Shown piece by piece: positions 40,155-40,162 of a DNA stretch of 40,162 bases. Numbering within the stretch: position 1 is the first letter of the stretch; every line of letters begins with the position of its first letter. The stretch is from a virus, in IMG/VR virus record IMGVR_UViG_3300042923_001169, positions 1 through 40,162 of that record, one strand, 5' to 3'. The notes under the pieces are model-generated. The model was not told the DNA's origin. It searched no databases and worked only from the letters and a program-made list of their open reading frames with translations. Both the position numbers and the translations under genes were made by a program.

Positions 40155-40162
40155 TTGTCCAC
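40155..40162. repeat. Right copy of terminal 8-bp direct repeat
   Basis: TTGTCCAC, identical to positions 1-8. If the ends are joined on this overlap, the early leftward operon continues from 829 into 40128, with the opposed DUF4393 gene between. Confidence 0.5.

Noticed and set aside
1-40162. CRISPR arrays, tRNA or rRNA genes and insertion sequences
   Set aside because: No regularly spaced direct repeats, tRNA-like cloverleaf or rRNA segments, or transposase genes with terminal repeats were seen on either strand.

Overview
The window looks like one complete temperate bacteriophage genome of a low-GC, Gram-positive, Clostridium-like host. It is AT-rich throughout, ribosome binding sites are strong AGGAGG types, TTG and GTG starts are common, and the head, tail and lysis genes follow the order of contractile-tailed (myovirus) phages of the PBSX/skin type. 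The sequence appears to be circularly permuted. The same 8 bases (TTGTCCAC) stand at both ends, the integrase and a candidate intact attP lie well inside, and the leftward early operon that starts at 2166 makes sense only if it continues across the ends from position 1 into 40162.

From a divergent control region at about 2170-2310 two programmes leave. Rightward (+ strand, 2319-11603) is the lysogeny and accessory arm: a LexA/CI-like self-cleaving repressor, a three-gene ABC-3C type predicted conflict system (alpha/beta hydrolase effector, middle component, zinc-hook ABC ATPase), a membrane protein, a coiled-coil protein, a large serine integrase with a palindromic attP candidate just behind it, and a group of small accessory genes including a secreted DUF3888 protein. 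Leftward (- strand) are a Cro-like gene and small early genes (2166 to 829). After the join come more early genes, a DnaD-like replication protein, an ArpU/RinA-like late regulator, a zinc-ribbon/SEC-C protein with a HEPN-like motif, an orphan Dam methylase, a short tyrosine recombinase and an HNH nuclease. Then follow the packaging, head, tail, baseplate, fibre and lysis genes, ending at a bidirectional terminator at 11590-11627.

The late region is textbook in order: TerS, TerL, portal, ClpP-type protease, capsid, connectors, tail terminator, sheath, tube, tail-assembly chaperone with a -1 frameshift, tape measure, hub, baseplate wedge, DUF2313 protein, Ig-like and beta-propeller fibres, XkdX, XhlA-like protein, amidase and holin. 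Several genes too short for ordinary ORF calling were recovered by reading the sequence (11004-11165, 13230-13379, 16511-16687, 25857-26021, 36096-36260, 36340-36471).

The most interesting parts are the accessory loci. These are the ABC-3C system with a hydrolase effector placed between repressor and integrase, an Abi-alpha-like gene lying antisense inside the early operon, the SEC-C/HEPN-like gene, and a predicted about 75-nt structured small RNA at 38483-38557 with its own promoter and terminator, antisense to the early operon. All functions are predictions from sequence reading; no database search was run.
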